The position numbers and the translations under genes are program-made. From Komarekiella atlantica HA4396-MV6 (GTDB taxonomy: Bacteria > Cyanobacteriota > Cyanobacteriia > Cyanobacteriales > Nostocaceae): a stretch of DNA of 64,000 nucleotides. Under the pieces are notes generated by a model, which was given only the letters and a program-made list of their open reading frames with translations, had not been told where the DNA came from and ran no database searches. Of the stretch, positions 1 to 10,706 are shown one piece after another. Location of the stretch: the NCBI GenBank assembly GCA_019359395.1, contig JAHHHK010000002.1, positions 62,001-126,000 on the forward strand, written 5' to 3'. Numbering within the stretch: the stretch's first letter is position 1; the number at the start of each line of letters is the position of its first letter.

Positions 1-257
1 TCATCATCACCAAAATATTGCAAAAAATTAATATATACCCAATCGCTGATTAAATTGTCATAACCAAAGCTGGGCATTTTCTTAAGTAAATTGAGTCGCA
101 ATTTTTCTGCTTGAATATCTTTTTCTAGAGTTTCTAAAGATGCCGCTTGTTTGTTAGTTAGCAATTGTTGCAATCGAGGGAATTGAATAAAACCAACTCC
201 TATAAAACACAAACAGATTAAAAAAGGTGTGGCAATAGCTTTACTATATAACAACAT
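1..257 (-). CDS. Partial membrane-anchored cyanobacterial protein of unknown function (N-terminus only)
   Basis: An open frame starts at the ATG on the minus strand at 257 and runs off the window edge, giving about 85 residues. Residues 5-25 form one hydrophobic segment (signal anchor). A charged coiled-coil-like stretch follows (residues about 38-60), then a conserved-looking block containing PSFGYDNLISDW and FLQYFGDD. I remember similar blocks in unnamed cyanobacterial envelope proteins, but no function can be given. The rest of the gene lies outside the window, to the left. Confidence 0.6.
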   Translation of the reverse strand, partial: MLLYSKAIATPFLICLCFIGVGFIQFPRLQQLLTNKQAASLETLEKDIQAEKLRLNLLKKMPSFGYDNLISDWVYINFLQYFGDD

Positions 258-432
258 ATTTCTTGTCTTTACCAATACAGTCACACCATTGTATACAATA
301 TTACTGCAACTGGCTTGATCAGGAACATATTGAGACAAGTGCTTTTCGGGTACACGCTATAAACTTTTGTAAAAAACTTGTGACCTTTCCTTCTATGATA
401 GGTTATTTGCCCACCATAGAAGAATTTCATAA

Positions 433-1569
<1,137 letters not shown>

Positions 1570-1654
1570 TTAGACATAGCATACGGAAATGGCAGGGAGG
1601 TGGGGGAGCAGGGGAGTGGGGTGGTTGATAGCGCAGAGTCAAGCTTTCTCTACT

Positions 1655-1705
1655 TGAGGCTGCGCCCTAAGCGTTTGCGTAGCGTCGGAGTCACCAAATA
1701 TTTTG
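1655..1705. repeat. Small dispersed repeat (SDR-like) upstream of the tnpB remnant
   Basis: The stretch contains CTGCGCCCTAAGCGTTTGCGTAGCG-like words, seen again in shorter or variant form at 2036-2046, 15085-15105, 44505-44515 and 58830-58850 (core GCGTAGCG or its complement). Such short imperfect palindromes are the SDR class known from Nostoc. It lies between the adhC promoter region and the transposon remnant. Confidence 0.5.
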
Positions 1706-1765
1706 TATTATATCTTACTATATTTTATGCATAATAGTAAGAGGTCGATATTTAAATTCGTTTAG

Positions 1766-2876
1766 ATGAGAAGACAAGCAGTAAAAGTCAGGTTGTACCC
1801 TACGTCAGAGCAAGTTCAGATACTTGCACAGCACTTTGGTTGTGCGCGTTGGTGGTGGAATTATGGGTTGCAGAGTGTCAAGCAAGTTGATGAGTCCTTG
1901 AAATTTCCTGGCAAGTTAGGTGTAGTTAAAGCTAAAATACACCGACCACTAGACGGAACTATCAAGACTATTACAGTAAGTAAATGCCCATCAGGTAAAT
2001 ACTACGCTTCCGTATTGATGGAGTATGTTCGCGTAGCGTCTCCAACAAAAGACGGTGATTACCCAAAATCTAGTACCGATGGTAAGATTATTGGAATTGA
2101 TTTAGGTATCAAGGATTTTGCAATTACCTACGATGGCGAAAAAGTTTCCAAATATCCAAACCCAAAATGCTTAGCTAAATATGAAAAGAAGCTAGCAAAA
2201 AAACAACGCAGTGCTGCACGTAAATTAAAGGGCAGTAATCGGCGTCAAAAATCAATGAAAATTGTTGCTAGGGTATACGAACAAATAAGCAATGTCCGTC
2301 AAGAATACCTACACAAACTATCTAAAAAGATTGTTGAAAATAATCAAGTTGTAGTAGTCGAAAACCTAAACGTCTTGGGCATGGTGACGCTCGTTCGCAA
2401 AGCGTGCCGTAGGCAAGACTCGCTAACGCTACGCTATCGCAACCAGAAACTAGCAAAAGCTATATCTGATACTGGATGGGGAACTTTTATCAATTTCTTG
2501 AATTACAAGTTAGAACGTGATGGCAAGATGTTGGTAGAAATAAATCGGTGGTTTACCAGTTCTAAACTTTGCTCTAATTGTCATTATCAAATCTCAGAGT
2601 TACCACTAGATGTGAGAATTTGGACTTGTCCAAGTTGTGGTAAACATCATGATAGAGATGGTAATGCAGCGCAGAACAGAAGGTGTCAGAATGTTGGCAT
2701 TGGCTTGTGCTGAGTGTAGTCCAAGTAGCGCAGCCGAAATGCTGTCCTCCTCTGGGACGGGGGAGGCTAACGCCAATGGAGAGGAAGTAAGACCAATTCG
2801 CGGACGTAAATCCAAGATGCGGCATTCCTCCGTGAAATTGGAAGCCCCACCCTCTAGCTCTGCTAAGGTAAGGTAG
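1766..2876 (+). pseudogene. tnpB: Decayed IS200/IS605-family TnpB (RNA-guided nuclease) with SDR insertions
   Basis: The frame reads as TnpB: the N-terminal KVRLYPTSEQ and WWWNYGL, the RuvC-I block GIDLGIKDFA (near residue 112), the RuvC-II region VVVVENLNVLGMV, and the C-terminal zinc finger CSNC...CPSC followed by HDRDGNAAQN. It is broken in several ways. About 60 residues seem deleted after WNYGL. SDR-derived codons interrupt it near 2030-2050, 2385-2440 and 2711-2777. A frameshift near 2660-2670 ends the main frame at 2713, while the natural C-terminus (RTEGVRMLALA, later PIRGRKS) continues in another frame to 2876. The AT-rich 5' flank with TATTTTATGCATAATA resembles an IS605 left end. 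No tnpA is present, so the copy should be immobile. Confidence 0.85.
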
Positions 2877-2985
2877 TTCACAATGACATTCTCTAGTTAG
2901 ATTGATTAAAGTCGGCAATAGCTTGGTGTCAGCACCAACCCCCAGATATGTCCACCTCTCGATTAATATATTATTGTTACAGCTT

Positions 2986-4269
2986 ATGAACCCTGCCCTA
3001 ACTCAAATTGGCGCTCAAATGTCCAACCTGACCGGTGTAAGAGCGATTATGAAGGACATTATCGAAACATTGCGAGCTGGTGCGGGGCAGCAGTTTATTA
3101 ATTTGAGTGCTGGCAATCCATTGATTTTGCCAGAGGTGGAGCAGTTGTGGCGAGATTGTACTGCACAGCTTTTGGCTAGCCCAGATTATGGTGAGGTGGT
3201 TTGTCGCTACGGTTCAAGTCAAGGCTATGCACCTTTAATTGAGGCGATCGCTAATGATTTTAACAAACGTTATGGGTTAAATTTAGGCGAACGCAATATC
3301 CTAATCACCCCTGGTAGTCAAACTCTCTACTTCTACGCTGCTAATGTATTCGGTGGCTACACCAGCAGCGGCGAGTTAAAAAAAATCGTTTTGCCCCTCA
3401 GTCCTGACTATACAGGATATGGCGGTATCTGCTTAGTTCCCGAAGCTTTAATCGCCTACAAACCAACTCTAGATATTGATGCAGCTGCTCACCGATTTAA
3501 ATATCGTCCCGACTTCAGTCAACTTTCGATTACAGAAAACACGGGTTGCGTCCTCTTCTCTCGTCCCTGTAACCCCACTGGTAATGTCCTCACCGATGAT
3601 GAGGTAAAAAAGATTGCCGCTCTCGCTGCACCTTACAATCTGCCAGTGTTGATTGACTCGGCTTACGCGCCTCCTTTCCCAGCATTAAACTTTACCGAAA
3701 TGACACCAGTGTTTGGTGATAATATTCTGCACTGTATGAGTTTATCCAAAGCCGGATTACCAGGAGAAAGGATTGGGATTGCCATTGGTGATCAAAAATG
3801 GATTGAGGCGCTGGAGTGTTTCCAAGCAAATGCAAGTCTGCATTCTTCGCGTTATGGACAAGCGATCGCGGCTATTGCAATCAATTCCGGTGCTTTAATA
3901 GATATATCTCAAACAGTCATCCGTCCCTTCTACCAAAATAAGTTTACTGTTTTAGAAACTAGTTTAGAACAAGCAATGCCCAAAAATTTACCTTGGTTTC
4001 TCCATCGCGGAGAAGGGGCAATTTTTGCTTGGTTATGGTTAGAAGATTTACCCATCACCGACTGGGAATTTTACCAGCAAGTCAAGCAAGTGGGCGTAAT
4101 TATCGTACCTGGTAGTACCTTCTTCCCCGGTTTAGAGCAAGAATGGCCGCACAAACACCAATGTTTCCGCATCAGCCTTACTGGTAGCGATGAAGAACTC
4201 GTTACTGGTATGCAACGTTTAGCCAAAGTAGCAGAAGAAACATATCAGCGTACGGCTGTGAGTGCTTGA
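2986..4269 (+). CDS. avtA: Valine--pyruvate aminotransferase-like PLP enzyme
   Basis: A fold-type I PLP aminotransferase of about 427 residues. The frame is open upstream to 2902, but homology to the family begins at MNPALTQIG, so I place the start at 2986. Recognisable are NLSAGNPL, the cofactor-contacting ITPGSQTLYFYAANVFGG, SRPCNPTGNVLTDDEV, the Schiff-base lysine in CMSLSKAGLPGERIG and the C-terminal arginine region FRISLTGSDEE. Valine-pyruvate transaminases interconvert valine and pyruvate with 2-oxoisovalerate and alanine. Assignment rests on the characteristic opening block (IGAQMSNLTGVRAIMKDI); the exact amino-acid pair is inferred. The upstream transposon remnant ends about 110 bp before the start. 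Confidence 0.8.
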   Translation: MNPALTQIGAQMSNLTGVRAIMKDIIETLRAGAGQQFINLSAGNPLILPEVEQLWRDCTAQLLASPDYGEVVCRYGSSQGYAPLIEAIANDFNKRYGLNLGERNILITPGSQTLYFYAANVFGGYTSSGELKKIVLPLSPDYTGYGGICLVPEALIAYKPTLDIDAAAHRFKYRPDFSQLSITENTGCVLFSRPCNPTGNVLTDDEVKKIAALAAPYNLPVLIDSAYAPPFPALNFTEMTPVFGDNILHCMSLSKAGLPGERIGIAIGDQKWIEALECFQANASLHSSRYGQAIAAIAINSGALIDISQTVIRPFYQNKFTVLETSLEQAMPKNLPWFLHRGEGAIFAWLWLEDLPITDWEFYQQVKQVGVIIVPGSTFFPGLEQEWPHKHQCFRISLTGSDEELVTGMQRLAKVAEETYQRTAVSA

Positions 4270-4471
4270 TTTGGGGAGGTAGGGGGAGCCAAATGATCAA
4301 TGACATAAGAAAACGAATCAAACAAAGATAAATTAAAACCACCAAACAAGCCAATTGATTACGATTGGCGCAATCCATCTAATCCCCGTAATCCAGAAGA
4401 TGATGTGACAGTAGACGGTTGACGGCGGGTGCTGACGGAACCTTTGAAAAAATTGAATTAAAGGAGGAATA

Positions 4472-4756
4472 ATGACAAGCTTTTTGTGTGAACAAGTTAT
4501 AGATTTTGATGCAATTGACGGTTACGAAGCCAAGAATATTGAAACGCTAATTGAGCAGTTGCAAGCTATTGAGAGCAGAAAAGTTGTGGTTCTGCTTAGG
4601 AACGCTCATTACTTAACTACCCAAGCATTCGCCATTTTGTACAACTACATTCGTCAACTAAATTCCAGTCACGCAGCTTTTGTCCTGGTGTCCACCGACT
4701 CCTCGCGGATATTCCCACCACTTTTAGATTTTGTGCAACACCAAGAAGCAGCATAA
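4472..4756 (+). CDS. Small protein of unknown function, possible STAS-like fold
   Basis: 94 residues with a strong ribosome site (AAGGAGG seven bases before ATG). Secondary-structure reading suggests strand (KVVVLLRNA), helix (TQAFAILYNYIRQLN), strand (AAFVLVST), helix, an order reminiscent of STAS or anti-sigma-antagonist domains, but the phosphorylatable serine motif is not convincing. It ends 10 bp before rimM and may be co-transcribed with it. No firm family assignment. Confidence 0.6.
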   Translation: MTSFLCEQVIDFDAIDGYEAKNIETLIEQLQAIESRKVVVLLRNAHYLTTQAFAILYNYIRQLNSSHAAFVLVSTDSSRIFPPLLDFVQHQEAA

Positions 4757-4757
4757 A

Positions 4758-4783
4758 CAATGACAAATGACAAATGACAAATC
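4758..4783. repeat. TGACAAA heptamer tandem repeat at the rimM start
   Basis: Three head-to-tail heptamers (ATGACAA) cover the start codon of rimM. The same heptamer family, often on the other strand as TTTGTCA, recurs at 5213-5252, 9908-9940, 58698-58718, 58907-58916 and 59055-59078. Short tandemly repeated heptanucleotides are known from Nostoc/Anabaena. Confidence 0.75.
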
Positions 4784-5354
4784 CAACGAATGGTTAGAAA
4801 TTGGGAAGATTGTTGCACCTCAAGGATTGTCTGGAGAAGTGCGAGTTTATCCTGAATCCGACTTTCCCGAACGGTTTGAAGTGCCGGGGAAACGTTGGTT
4901 GTTGCGTCCTGGTGAGACAAAACCGCAACCAATTGAATTATTGGCAGGACGTTACATCAATGGTAAAAACTTGTATGTCCTCAAATTAGCTGGAGTAAAA
5001 AATTGCGATCAGGCAGAGGCGTTACGCGGTTGTAAGTTAATGGTATTAGCTAGCGATCGCCCACAATTAGGTGAAGATGAATATCATGTGATCGATTTGA
5101 TTGGCTTAGAAGTCTTCATGCAAACATCTGGCGAACTCGTGGGCACAGTAGTAGATATCATCCCCGCCGGAAATGATTTATTAGAAGTTGAATTACACCC
5201 ATCATTTGTTAATGACAAAGGACAAATGACAAAGGACAAAAAACAAAAGACTATTTTAATCCCGTTTGTCAAAGCGATCGCACCTGTGGTAGATTTGCAA
5301 GCCGGTCGCATTGAAATTACACCACCGCCTGGGTTGTTGGAAATAAATGGTTAG
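4767..5354 (+). CDS. rimM: Ribosome maturation factor RimM
   Basis: 195 residues: an N-terminal RimM barrel ([29 protein letters not shown], given here as a block at residues 9-37) and a C-terminal PRC-barrel half ([30 protein letters not shown]). RimM binds 30S/S19 during 16S rRNA maturation. The start codon lies inside three tandem copies of a TGACAAA heptamer (4760-4782), so the first residues MTNDKSNEW are repeat-derived. A second heptamer tract at 5213-5252 adds about 14 lysine-rich residues in the C-terminal half ([15 protein letters not shown]), absent from typical RimM. No clear Shine-Dalgarno is seen. Confidence 0.93.
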   Translation: MTNDKSNEWLEIGKIVAPQGLSGEVRVYPESDFPERFEVPGKRWLLRPGETKPQPIELLAGRYINGKNLYVLKLAGVKNCDQAEALRGCKLMVLASDRPQLGEDEYHVIDLIGLEVFMQTSGELVGTVVDIIPAGNDLLEVELHPSFVNDKGQMTKDKKQKTILIPFVKAIAPVVDLQAGRIEITPPPGLLEING

Positions 5355-5439
5355 ACAACCTCATTAAGATACAAAAAGTTTCTTCACCTACCTTAGTGCT
5401 AGAATCCAGGCAGCGCTAGATGTTGCTTGCTTTAAGGTT

Positions 5440-5737
5440 ATGGTTTCTCCCGCTCAATCGCTGACTCAACCAGAGGTCATCTACCCCGATAGTGATGGAC
5501 AGCCAATGGCAAATAATACTGAACAGTTTCGCTGGATTGTGGTTATCCAGCAAAACTTGGATTGGTTGTATGCAGATGACCTAAATGTATTTGTGGCAGG
5601 AGATTTGTCAACTTCTAGAACAGGAACGACAACGCGCTGAGCAAGCAGAAGCAGCTTTAGAAGCAGAAAGAAGGCGATCGCAGCTTTTAGCAGAACGGTT
5701 ACGAGCAATGGGGGTCAACCCAGAGGAGTTGATGTAG
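5440..5737 (+). pseudogene. Remnant of a Uma2-family (DUF820) endonuclease-like gene
   Basis: Residues 1-54 from 5440 read as the start of a cyanobacterial Uma2/DUF820 protein (Asp/Pro-rich opening, FRWIVVIQQNLDWLYADDLNVFVAGDL). The frame then shifts. From about 5605 to the stop at 5737 the usual C-terminal coiled tail appears in a different frame (LLEQERQRAEQAEAALEAER, then LRAMGVNPEELM). The entire catalytic core (about 130 residues) is missing between the two pieces, so the gene is dead by internal deletion. Confidence 0.8.
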
Positions 5738-5740
5738 TCA

Positions 5741-5776
5741 GATTCCCGACTTCTTGAAGAAGTTGCGGATTTGGCA
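5741..5776. repeat. Short palindromic repeat (CCCGACTTCTTGAAGAAG type)
   Basis: GACTTCTTGAAGAAGT is a perfect palindromic core flanked by imperfect arms (ATTCCC left, GCGGAT right). I recognise this sequence type as a dispersed palindrome in Nostoc intergenic regions. It lies between the Uma2 remnant and the phosphoketolase gene. Confidence 0.45.
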
Positions 5777-5895
5777 GCCAATTTTCCAGGGGAATACTGG
5801 AAAGACTTGCCATGAGTCAGATGACTTACATACCGAAGATAAGTAAACTGGCATACGACGAGTTTGTCAAAATTCTGTTGTAATGGAGAATTGAT

Positions 5896-8277
5896 ATGAC
5901 TTTAGCCAGTCCTCCACAGACAAAGCTTTTAACAGATGAAGAATTACGTAAGATAAACGCCTACTGGCGTGCAGCAAACTATCTTTCAGTTGGGCAAATA
6001 TATCTACTTGACAACCCATTGCTAAGAGAACCGCTACAGTTAGAACACGTCAAACCCAGACTCTTGGGTCACTGGGGAACAACACCAGGGTTGAATTTTA
6101 TCTACGTTCACCTGAATCGAGTAATCAAAAAATACGACCTGAACACAATCTACATTGCTGGGCCTGGTCATGGAGGCCCTGGATTGGTCGCTAATACCTA
6201 TCTAGAGGGAACTTACAGTGAGTACTACCCTAATATCTCCCAGGATATTGAGGGAATTAAGAAACTTTTCAAACAATTCTCTTTCCCAGGCGGTATTCCT
6301 AGCCATGCTGCACCAGAAACTCCAGGTTCCATCCACGAAGGTGGTGAATTAGGTTACGCTCTTGTCCACGCCTACGGTGCTGCTTTCGATAACCCGGACT
6401 TAATTGTTGCTGCTGTTGTTGGTGACGGTGAAGCTGAAACAGGCGCGTTAGCCGCTAGTTGGCATTCCAACAAATTTCTCAACCCTGAGCGTGATGGTGC
6501 TGTGCTGCCCATTTTGCACCTAAATGGTTATAAGATTGCCAATCCAACGTTGCTATCACGGTTGAGCCATGAGGAATTAGAAAGTTTATTTGTGGGCTAT
6601 GGCTACAAACCTTACTTTGTGGAAGGCTCCGATCCCGCAGATGTACACCAGCAGATGGCGGCGACTTTAGAAACAGCGATCGCTCAAATTCAAAGCATCC
6701 AAAGAGAAGCCCGTGTGCATGGCTTCACAGAACGTCCTCAGTGGCCGATGATTGTTCTGAGAACTCCTAAAGGTTGGACAGGCCCAAAAGAAGTAGATGG
6801 GAAAAAAACCGAAAATTATTGGCGATCGCACCAAGTTCCTTTTGGCGAAATAGCCAAAAAGCCAGAACATCTAAAACTCTTAGAACAATGGATGAAGAGT
6901 TACAAGCCAGAAGAACTCTTCGACAGTAACGGCAAACTGATTTCCGAATTAGCAGAACTAGCTCCCCAAGGGCATCGACGCATGGGTGACAATCCCCATG
7001 CTAATGGTGGGATTCTCCTGCGCGACCTGAAGATGCCCGACTTTCAAGACTATGCTGTAGATGTTCCCCAACCGGGCAAAGTTGAAGCTGAAGCTACCAA
7101 AGTGACAGCAAAATTCTTGCGGGATGTCATGCAACTCAACCAAGAAAGCCGCAACTTTCGGATCTTTGGCCCCGATGAAACCCAATCAAATCGCCTAGAT
7201 GCTGTGTTTGAAGTCACAGACCGGACTTGGGTTGGGCAGATCCTCCCAGAAGACGAACATCTATCTCCCAATGGTCGGGTGATGGAAATCCTCAGCGAAA
7301 CTAGCTGTCAAGGTTGGTTAGAGGGCTATCTCCTCACAGGACGCCACGGGTTTTTCTCTTGCTATGAGGCGTTCATCCACATTATTGACTCAATGTTTAA
7401 CCAACATGCCAAGTGGCTGAAAACTACCCTTGATATTCCCTGGCGCAGACCAATTGCATCCCTCAACTACCTACTCACATCCCACGTTTGGCGGCAAGAC
7501 CACAACGGTTTTTCTCACCAAGACCCTGGATTTATCGATCATGTGGTTAATAAGAAAGCAGAGATCGTTCGTGTATATCTCCCCCCCGATGCCAACACTC
7601 TGCTATCGGTAACTGACCACTGCCTAAGAAGTCGCCACTATGTCAATGTCATCGTTGCTGGCAAGCAACCAGCATTGCAATATCTCAACATGGATGCTGC
7701 CATTAAGCACTGTACTAAAGGCATCAGCATTTGGGAATGGGCAAGCAACGATCAAGATAGCGAGCCAGATGTAGTGCTCGCTTGTGCTGGCGATGTTCCC
7801 ACCTTAGAAACCTTGGCAGCAGTAGACATACTGCGTCAGCACTTTCTTGACTTAAAGGTGCGAGTAGTGAATGTAGTCGATTTGATGACACTACAGCCAA
7901 AAAGTGAGCATCCCCACGGTTTGAGCGGCAAAGACTTTGACACTATTTTTACTACCGACAAACCGATCATCTTCGCCTTTCATGGTTATCCCTGGCTGAT
8001 TCATCGCTTGACCTATCGCCACACCAACCACAAGAACTTGCATGTACGCGGCTATAAGGAGGAGGGAACCACTACCACCCCCTTTGATATGGTTGTCCTT
8101 AACGATCTTGATCGTTTTCACCTGGTGATGGATGTAATTGATCGCGTGCCAAAACTAGGATATAAAGCAGCTTATATCAAGCAGCAACTACAAGATAAGT
8201 TGATTGAACATCAACACTACATTGAGAAGCACGGCGAAGATATGCCGGAAATTCGTAACTGGAAGTGGCCCTACTAA
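5896..8277 (+). CDS. xfp: Phosphoketolase (xylulose-5-phosphate / fructose-6-phosphate)
   Basis: 793 residues, the normal length for Xfp. A thiamine-diphosphate enzyme that splits xylulose 5-phosphate or fructose 6-phosphate with phosphate into acetyl phosphate plus glyceraldehyde 3-phosphate or erythrose 4-phosphate. Diagnostic blocks: [46 protein letters not shown] (near residue 90), the TPP-binding [20 protein letters not shown] and the C-terminal [17 protein letters not shown]. In cyanobacteria it supplies a carbon-conserving bypass to acetyl units. The neighbours do not include acetate kinase or phosphotransacetylase. A GGAG lies seven bases before the ATG. Confidence 0.97.
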   Translation: MTLASPPQTKLLTDEELRKINAYWRAANYLSVGQIYLLDNPLLREPLQLEHVKPRLLGHWGTTPGLNFIYVHLNRVIKKYDLNTIYIAGPGHGGPGLVANTYLEGTYSEYYPNISQDIEGIKKLFKQFSFPGGIPSHAAPETPGSIHEGGELGYALVHAYGAAFDNPDLIVAAVVGDGEAETGALAASWHSNKFLNPERDGAVLPILHLNGYKIANPTLLSRLSHEELESLFVGYGYKPYFVEGSDPADVHQQMAATLETAIAQIQSIQREARVHGFTERPQWPMIVLRTPKGWTGPKEVDGKKTENYWRSHQVPFGEIAKKPEHLKLLEQWMKSYKPEELFDSNGKLISELAELAPQGHRRMGDNPHANGGILLRDLKMPDFQDYAVDVPQPGKVEAEATKVTAKFLRDVMQLNQESRNFRIFGPDETQSNRLDAVFEVTDRTWVGQILPEDEHLSPNGRVMEILSETSCQGWLEGYLLTGRHGFFSCYEAFIHIIDSMFNQHAKWLKTTLDIPWRRPIASLNYLLTSHVWRQDHNGFSHQDPGFIDHVVNKKAEIVRVYLPPDANTLLSVTDHCLRSRHYVNVIVAGKQPALQYLNMDAAIKHCTKGISIWEWASNDQDSEPDVVLACAGDVPTLETLAAVDILRQHFLDLKVRVVNVVDLMTLQPKSEHPHGLSGKDFDTIFTTDKPIIFAFHGYPWLIHRLTYRHTNHKNLHVRGYKEEGTTTTPFDMVVLNDLDRFHLVMDVIDRVPKLGYKAAYIKQQLQDKLIEHQHYIEKHGEDMPEIRNWKWPY

Positions 8278-8294
8278 AGAAGAAACTGAAATAG

Positions 8295-8336
8295 GGGGAT
8301 GCGGAGAGATTTAAAGAAACATTTTCCCCGCATCTC
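8295..8336 (+). terminator. Imperfect inverted repeat after phosphoketolase
   Basis: GATGCGG and CCGCATC arms lie 18-60 bp after the xfp stop, within a longer imperfect pairing of GGGGGATGCGGAGA with the C-rich downstream arm. It could terminate transcription of xfp against the convergent glycosyltransferase gene. There is no clean T-run. Confidence 0.35.
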
Positions 8337-8381
8337 CTCAATTTCTATGTTCTATTGGTTCTGGTGCAGTCGAGTCTGCAA

Positions 8382-9914
8382 TTAAATCCAAGAGTTAAAC
8401 AACATCCGTAGTTTATAATCTTCAGGGGAGAGAGGTAAACCCAAGTAAATAGGCATCCAGAAAATAAAAGCAGCCAGAATAATAAAGGTAATAGTGATAC
8501 CGAACACCCGAAGTGTTCGATAATAACTGCGAAGACACTGATCTACAAACCAGGCGATCGCTAAAAATACAAACACTACAGCACACATATAGTGGTAAAT
8601 AAAAACGCACCTCGTTACCTTCACCCAAGGTAATAAGTTTGCAGCATAATTTATAACTAAATATAAGGCAATCCATGTATCAGCGCTAAGAGTTGCAGGC
8701 ACAGAAAAATGCTTTTGCTTCACCCAGTAACTCACAATTTGCGACACTAGCATCCCTGCTAAAAACAAAATAGCAGCAACACCAAACCACCACAAAAAAG
8801 GATTGCCCATTGCATGGACATCATAAATTATTTTACCAGTACCAGAAGGTAACGGAGGCCCCATTACAGGTAATGGCTCATTGATACTCTCAGCTGTTTG
8901 ATAATAATATGCCATTGGTCGAGTCATCAAAGGCCATTGATACCAAGCAGCACAATAAGGATGTACTTTAGGACTATTGCCACCCATCTGAAGATGAAAC
9001 TTCAAAATTTGCTGATGTACTGCTATAAATCCGTAATTTTTATCTAGCTGAAGGTGGGGAATCCAGATGATACTGTAGATTAAAACTGGAATAATTCCCA
9101 GATAAAACGACATCTGAAAAACATTTAGTTGAGTTAGATTTTGGAGTGGTGTCTGAACTGCAACTTGTTGAGGTTCTTCATTTAATTTCCGAAACCACTG
9201 GCTGCAAAAGAATCTTCCTTGTCTAATTAATGCTAGCGGTGATGAAGGAGATGAAAAAAGGATTTTAGGAGAGGGAAAAGAATGCATTCCCCGAATTAAC
9301 CAAGCTACTAACCAAATGAGATAAGCACCCAATAAAAACCATAAACCATTCCATTTAGTGGCAATTGATGCACCAAAACTAAAGCCAGAAAGAACTAACC
9401 AAAGTCGCTGCTGATTTTGATTATCCAATGCCAATAATAAAAACCACTGCCCTAGTAAACCAAAGATGACAATATAAATGTTACTCAGGGCATAGCGAGA
9501 CTCAACTAGAAATAAACCATCACAAGCTGTGAACAAACCTGCAAGTATTGCAAAGCTACGGCGATGACTTAACTGATAGGCAATAGCAGCAATAATCACA
9601 GGAATAAATGAGCCAGTGAGGGCATTGAACCAACGATAAGTCCAAGGCGATCGCAATGAACCTGTCAATCCGTTTACGGTATCATGCCAGAAAGGAATGT
9701 GACTGCCAATCCAAATCCCGATACCAATGAGATATTGACTCAGCGGTGGATGAGCATTAAAAAATGGTGTGTGGGTGAGATAATTATTACCAAATTTGGC
9801 AAAGTAAACTTCATCAAATACCAGGGTGTTAAATCGCTCCAATCCCCAAAACCGTAAGGCAAGTGAGAGGAGAAATATACTTACTATCCCAATTTGGAAC
9901 CACTTTTTTGTCAT
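8382..9914 (-). CDS. Dolichyl-phosphate-mannose--protein mannosyltransferase-type glycosyltransferase (GT39/PMT)
   Basis: 510 residues with about 10-11 hydrophobic segments. The first extracytoplasmic loop has FDEVYFAKFGNNYL followed by FNAHPPLSQYLIGIG; the Asp-Glu pair and HPPL motif are typical of PMT-family O-mannosyltransferases using polyprenyl-phosphate sugars. A C-terminal block (INYAANLLPWVKVTRCVFIYHY) matches the PMT four-helix end. The substrate in cyanobacteria is not known. The start codon ATGACAAAAAAG lies in a heptamer tract (TTTGTCATTTGTCA on the plus strand), so the N-terminus may have been moved by repeat turnover. Confidence 0.85.
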   Translation of the reverse strand: MTKKWFQIGIVSIFLLSLALRFWGLERFNTLVFDEVYFAKFGNNYLTHTPFFNAHPPLSQYLIGIGIWIGSHIPFWHDTVNGLTGSLRSPWTYRWFNALTGSFIPVIIAAIAYQLSHRRSFAILAGLFTACDGLFLVESRYALSNIYIVIFGLLGQWFLLLALDNQNQQRLWLVLSGFSFGASIATKWNGLWFLLGAYLIWLVAWLIRGMHSFPSPKILFSSPSSPLALIRQGRFFCSQWFRKLNEEPQQVAVQTPLQNLTQLNVFQMSFYLGIIPVLIYSIIWIPHLQLDKNYGFIAVHQQILKFHLQMGGNSPKVHPYCAAWYQWPLMTRPMAYYYQTAESINEPLPVMGPPLPSGTGKIIYDVHAMGNPFLWWFGVAAILFLAGMLVSQIVSYWVKQKHFSVPATLSADTWIALYLVINYAANLLPWVKVTRCVFIYHYMCAVVFVFLAIAWFVDQCLRSYYRTLRVFGITITFIILAAFIFWMPIYLGLPLSPEDYKLRMLFNSWI

Positions 9915-9972
9915 TTGTCATTGGTCATTTGTCATTTGTCAAGAGTAGAGACGCGATTAATCGCGGCTGTAC
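9908..9972. repeat. Heptamer tract plus GTAGAGACGCGATTAATCGCG palindrome
   Basis: TTTGTCATTTGTCA-type heptamers (9908-9940) overlap the glycosyltransferase start. They are followed directly by a palindrome (9944-9972) that begins GTAGAGACGCGATTAATCGC. The palindrome belongs to the family also found at 17360, 38734, 46647 and 59950. Confidence 0.65.
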
Positions 9973-9991
9973 AAAAGTCAAGGGTCAAAAG

Positions 9992-10597
9992 TCATCTCTC
10001 CCTGCCCCCCGCCCCCTGCTCCCTGCTCGCTGCTCCCCGCTCCCCACTCTTTTCTCCAGGTGCATGTAGTTGAAATAAAAGCAGTTCAATACCGTAATAA
10101 TTCTTGGTTTGTCCCATTGGTTTCATGTTCAGTCTTTGGGTTACACGGATTGAGGCATGATTTTCTGGCTTTACGACTGCATAAATCACTGGCAAGTTCA
10201 GGATATTAAATCCGTATTTGAGCATACCTTGCCCTGCTTCTGTTGCATATCCTTTACCCCAAGAAGCTCGCCGTAAGTGCCAGCCTACCTCATAATCATG
10301 AGTGGGTAAGCCATCCTGGTCTGGTAATTCCTTGAGCAGGATAGTTCCGACAATTGTTGTAGTTTGTTTATCTACAATTGCCCAAGATCCAGTACCATTG
10401 TTGCGTCGGCGCGATCGCTCAATATTTTCAATTAAGCGCTGATGCTGCAACTTAATGGTGGGAACACGAGCACCATTACCAAGAAAGTACGTCACTTCCG
10501 GGTCATTATAAATTTTAAACGCTTGTTCAGCATCGCTTTCGGGTATCCAAGTGCGAATAATCAAGCGTTCAGTTTCAAAAAGCGGTGTCATCTTCAC
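9992..10597 (-). CDS. GNAT-family N-acetyltransferase (RimJ/RimL-like)
   Basis: 201 residues with an acetyltransferase_3 fold. Visible are FETERLIIRTWIPESD at the N-terminus, YEVGWHLRRASWGKGYATEAGQ (acetyl-CoA pyrophosphate loop, around residue 125) and PENHASIRVTQRLNMKPMG. Proteins of this type acetylate ribosomal-protein N-termini or small molecules; the substrate here is unknown. The last 20 or so residues (after FQLHAPGEK) are Gly/Arg/Glu-rich and come from a G-rich tandem repeat (9995-10050), so the original C-terminus has probably been extended. The gene has its own promoter region, shared with a 109-bp gap to ppsA. Confidence 0.8.
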   Translation of the reverse strand: MKMTPLFETERLIIRTWIPESDAEQAFKIYNDPEVTYFLGNGARVPTIKLQHQRLIENIERSRRRNNGTGSWAIVDKQTTTIVGTILLKELPDQDGLPTHDYEVGWHLRRASWGKGYATEAGQGMLKYGFNILNLPVIYAVVKPENHASIRVTQRLNMKPMGQTKNYYGIELLLFQLHAPGEKSGERGAASREQGAGGRER

Positions 10598-10706
10598 CTT
10601 TAATTAAATTAAGAGCGATCGCTACTACAAAGTTGCAACCCATCACTCCTGCTGATTTTACAATTTTTCACTCAACACGGGCTACGCCCCGCTACGACAA
10701 CAGCAC

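Noticed and set aside
2574-2918. Minus-strand frames of 91 and 114 codons across the tnpB 3' end
   Set aside because: They are shadows of the TnpB C-terminus and an SDR, with no independent support.
4302-4430. Short coding-like stretch before the small protein gene at 4472 (ends DYDWRNPSNPRNPEDDVTVDG-like)
   Set aside because: The composition looks protein-like, but no start codon is available after the upstream stop. It may be a gene scar; not enough to call.
8422-8676. 84-codon minus-strand frame in the glycosyltransferase gene
   Set aside because: It is an alternative frame of the long PMT-like coding region.
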